Origin: Litorimonas sp.
GTDB lineage: Bacteria; Pseudomonadota; Alphaproteobacteria; Caulobacterales; Maricaulaceae
Assembly (NCBI GenBank): GCA_029936425.1
Contig: JAPYSU010000002.1
Coordinates: forward strand, 124,001-188,000
Length of the DNA: 64,000 nt
Direction: 5' to 3'
How positions within the stretch are numbered: the stretch's first letter is position 1; each line of letters begins with the position of its first letter. The notes below the pieces were generated by a model. That model was given only the letters and a program-made list of their open reading frames with translations, was not told where the DNA came from and ran no database searches. Both the position numbers and the translations under genes were made by a program. Positions 62,558-64,000 of this stretch are shown piece by piece.

Positions 62558-63850
62558 ATGACTATATCTTCTTCCCTCAATGCAGGGGTCATGGGTCTAA
62601 ACGTCAATGCGACACGCTTGGCAACGATCTCCGACAATATCGCTAACTCAGCCACATACGGTTACAAAAGAAGCGATGTTGATTTCTCAAGTCTAGTCAT
62701 CGATCAAGGTCAATCTCGATATTCAGCCGGCGGCGTCCGCGCGACAAACTATAAAGACGTTACCAGCACAGGCTCCCTGATTTCGACTGGACGATCCACC
62801 GACATTGCAGTCGACGGAAACGGTATGATCCCCGTCACAAATTTCGCAGGCGTCACACAAAATGGCGGAGAACGCGACTTTATGATGGTCCCGACAGGTG
62901 GTTTTTCTCCAGATGAGAATGGCTTTCTGCGCACAACAAGCGGCCTTTTCCTTTTAGGTTGGCCAACGGATGCAAACGGAGCCCCTCAAGGCGCCACTCG
63001 GGGTAGCCCAGCTGGCCTTCAGCCCGTCAATACAGCTATCGGACAGTTCAGCGCCGAACCCACACGGAACATCAATTTAGGTGTGAACCTTCCGGCAGAC
63101 TCCGGCGGAGCTTTAGATCCTTTTGTTCTTCCTATTGATTACTTTGACTCACTCGGCTTAAATCAAGCGCTTGAGCTCTCTTTCGAACCGGATACATCTG
63201 CTGGCGCGGCGCCAAATAGCTGGAACGTCTCGGTCACAGACAGCGCTGGTGACCCGGCGACACCGGTCGCAACTTTCGGCGTCACGTTTAATAGTGATAC
63301 AAATGGCGGCTCAATTGCATCTGTTACGCCTGGGGCGGGCGCAACCTATGACGATGCGACCGGACAGCTTTCCTTTAATGTCGAAGGCGGCCCCATGAAT
63401 GCGTTTATCGGAACGCCAAACGGCACATCAGGCCTCACACAATTGGGAACAAGCTTCTCACCATATAACGTCACAAAAGACGGCTCTCCAGTTGGCGACC
63501 TTCAAAGTGTAGAAGTGACGCCAGGCGGATTTGTTGAAGCTGTATATAATACAGGCTTTCGCCGGACTATATATCAAATTCCTGTCGCTGAAGTGCCAAA
63601 TCCAAACGGTATGGAAGCCCTTGGCGGTCAAGCTTACACAACCTCTGCAGACAGCGGCGATGTATATTTCTGGGATGCCGGTGACGGTCCTACGGGAACT
63701 TATGAAGGCTACGCGCTGATGGAATCCAATACGGATGTTGCTTCAGAACTGACTAGCTTGATTGAGACTCAGCGGGCCTATTCTTCAAATGCTAAGATCA
63801 TTCAGACGGTTGATGAAATGTTGCAGGAAACAACCAATCTCAAGCGTTAA
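62558..63850 (+). CDS. flgE: Flagellar hook protein FlgE
   Basis: Hook subunit of 430 aa. N-terminal LNAGVMGLNVNATRLATISDNIANSATYGYKRSDVDFSS (residues ~6-44) and C-terminal SNTDVASELTSLIETQRAYSSNAKIIQTVDEML (~388-420) are the D0 helices of hook proteins. The middle (~140-340) holds the variable D2 domain. It begins 108 bases after motB and has AAGGATTG before its ATG. No sigma-54 element was clear upstream. flgK follows. Confidence 0.95.
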   Translation: MTISSSLNAGVMGLNVNATRLATISDNIANSATYGYKRSDVDFSSLVIDQGQSRYSAGGVRATNYKDVTSTGSLISTGRSTDIAVDGNGMIPVTNFAGVTQNGGERDFMMVPTGGFSPDENGFLRTTSGLFLLGWPTDANGAPQGATRGSPAGLQPVNTAIGQFSAEPTRNINLGVNLPADSGGALDPFVLPIDYFDSLGLNQALELSFEPDTSAGAAPNSWNVSVTDSAGDPATPVATFGVTFNSDTNGGSIASVTPGAGATYDDATGQLSFNVEGGPMNAFIGTPNGTSGLTQLGTSFSPYNVTKDGSPVGDLQSVEVTPGGFVEAVYNTGFRRTIYQIPVAEVPNPNGMEALGGQAYTTSADSGDVYFWDAGDGPTGTYEGYALMESNTDVASELTSLIETQRAYSSNAKIIQTVDEMLQETTNLKR

Positions 63851-63909
63851 TATTGGCCGTTAGCCAGATCATAAGTCTTCTGGCCGAAAAACTTAACAGG
63901 GACGCTTAA

Positions 63910-64000
63910 ATGTCTTTATCGCAAGCTTTATCAAGCGCCAATTCAGGCCTTGCGAGCACGAGCCGGCGCGCGGACGTGTCGGCCTCCAATATCGCCAATG
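63910..64000 (+). CDS. flgK: Hook-associated protein FlgK (partial, N-terminus only)
   Basis: Only the first 30 codons are inside the window: SLSQALSSANSGLASTSRRA followed by DVSASNIAN. This is the axial-protein N-terminal helix, and FlgK normally follows flgE in this order. The rest, and probably flgL, lie beyond the right edge. Confidence 0.8.
   Translation, partial: MSLSQALSSANSGLASTSRRADVSASNIAN

Noticed and set aside
1..64000. tRNA, rRNA, CRISPR arrays, insertion sequences, att sites or prophage genes.
   Set aside because: None was recognised; intergenic gaps are short and show no cloverleaf, spaced direct repeats or transposase-like frames.

Overview
The window looks like chromosomal DNA of a motile, piliated marine alphaproteobacterium of the Caulobacterales/Hyphomonadaceae-Maricaulaceae type. 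The clues are the FlbT-FlaF-flagellin trio and the DUF1217 flagellar protein (alphaproteobacterial signatures), a perfect CtrA-type box (TTAA-N7-TTAAC) between fliM and motB, a Caulobacter-style Cpa/Tad pilus locus, a large Oar-like TonB-dependent receptor, and an intermediate G+C judged by eye. No tRNA, rRNA, CRISPR array, insertion sequence or prophage was seen. Gene order is compact, with many stop/start overlaps.

Layout. (1) 1-8391, minus strand: a tight-adherence (Tad/Cpa) pilus operon in the order cpaB, cpaC, small lipoprotein, TadG-like, two TadE/F-like, cpaE, cpaF and tadB, running off the left edge. (2) 8730-16248, plus strand: a fatty-acid beta-oxidation operon (fadE, thiolase, FadJ-type bifunctional enzyme, CoA-transferase/hydrolase). 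(3) 16831-22717, plus strand: a tripartite RND efflux system (adaptor, pump, outer-membrane factor). (4) 22750-26640: tyrosine/homogentisate catabolism (hppD, VOC enzyme, fahA, maiA on the minus strand) with a divergent MarR regulator and two palindromic operator candidates between them. No hmgA is present.

(5) 26754-40887: a dense set of nucleoside and nucleotide scavenging genes: thymidine kinase, nucleoside hydrolase, phosphoribosyltransferase, ribokinase, a 2-oxoglutarate dioxygenase, a CNT nucleoside transporter, uridine kinase, a TonB-dependent receptor, a PhoD phosphatase, AMP nucleosidase and a PhoA phosphatase. A Pho-box-like sequence precedes the receptor. The set reads as one pathway: surface phosphatases strip phosphate, nucleosides cross the two membranes, and kinases, hydrolase and phosphoribosyltransferase split or re-use them. 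That reading is an inference.

(6) 40981-64000: a flagellar cluster. The export apparatus and proximal rod genes (fliJ, flhB, fliR, flhA, fliQ, fliE, flgC, flgB) are on the minus strand and divergent from fliI. Next come the DUF1217 protein, flbT, flaF and flagellin, then an FlgN-like protein and a rod-binding protein divergent from fliK-flgD. A minus-strand run follows (fliM, motA, a large unnamed periplasmic helical-repeat protein, flgF, flgG, flgA, flgH, fliL). The window ends with motB, flgE and the start of flgK on the plus strand.

The observations most worth following up are the helical-repeat protein coupled to motA, the nucleotide-scavenging locus with its Pho-box-like site and TonB receptor, the paired hppD/marR palindromes, the strong hairpins around flagellin, the CtrA box, and the reduced CpaD-like lipoprotein.
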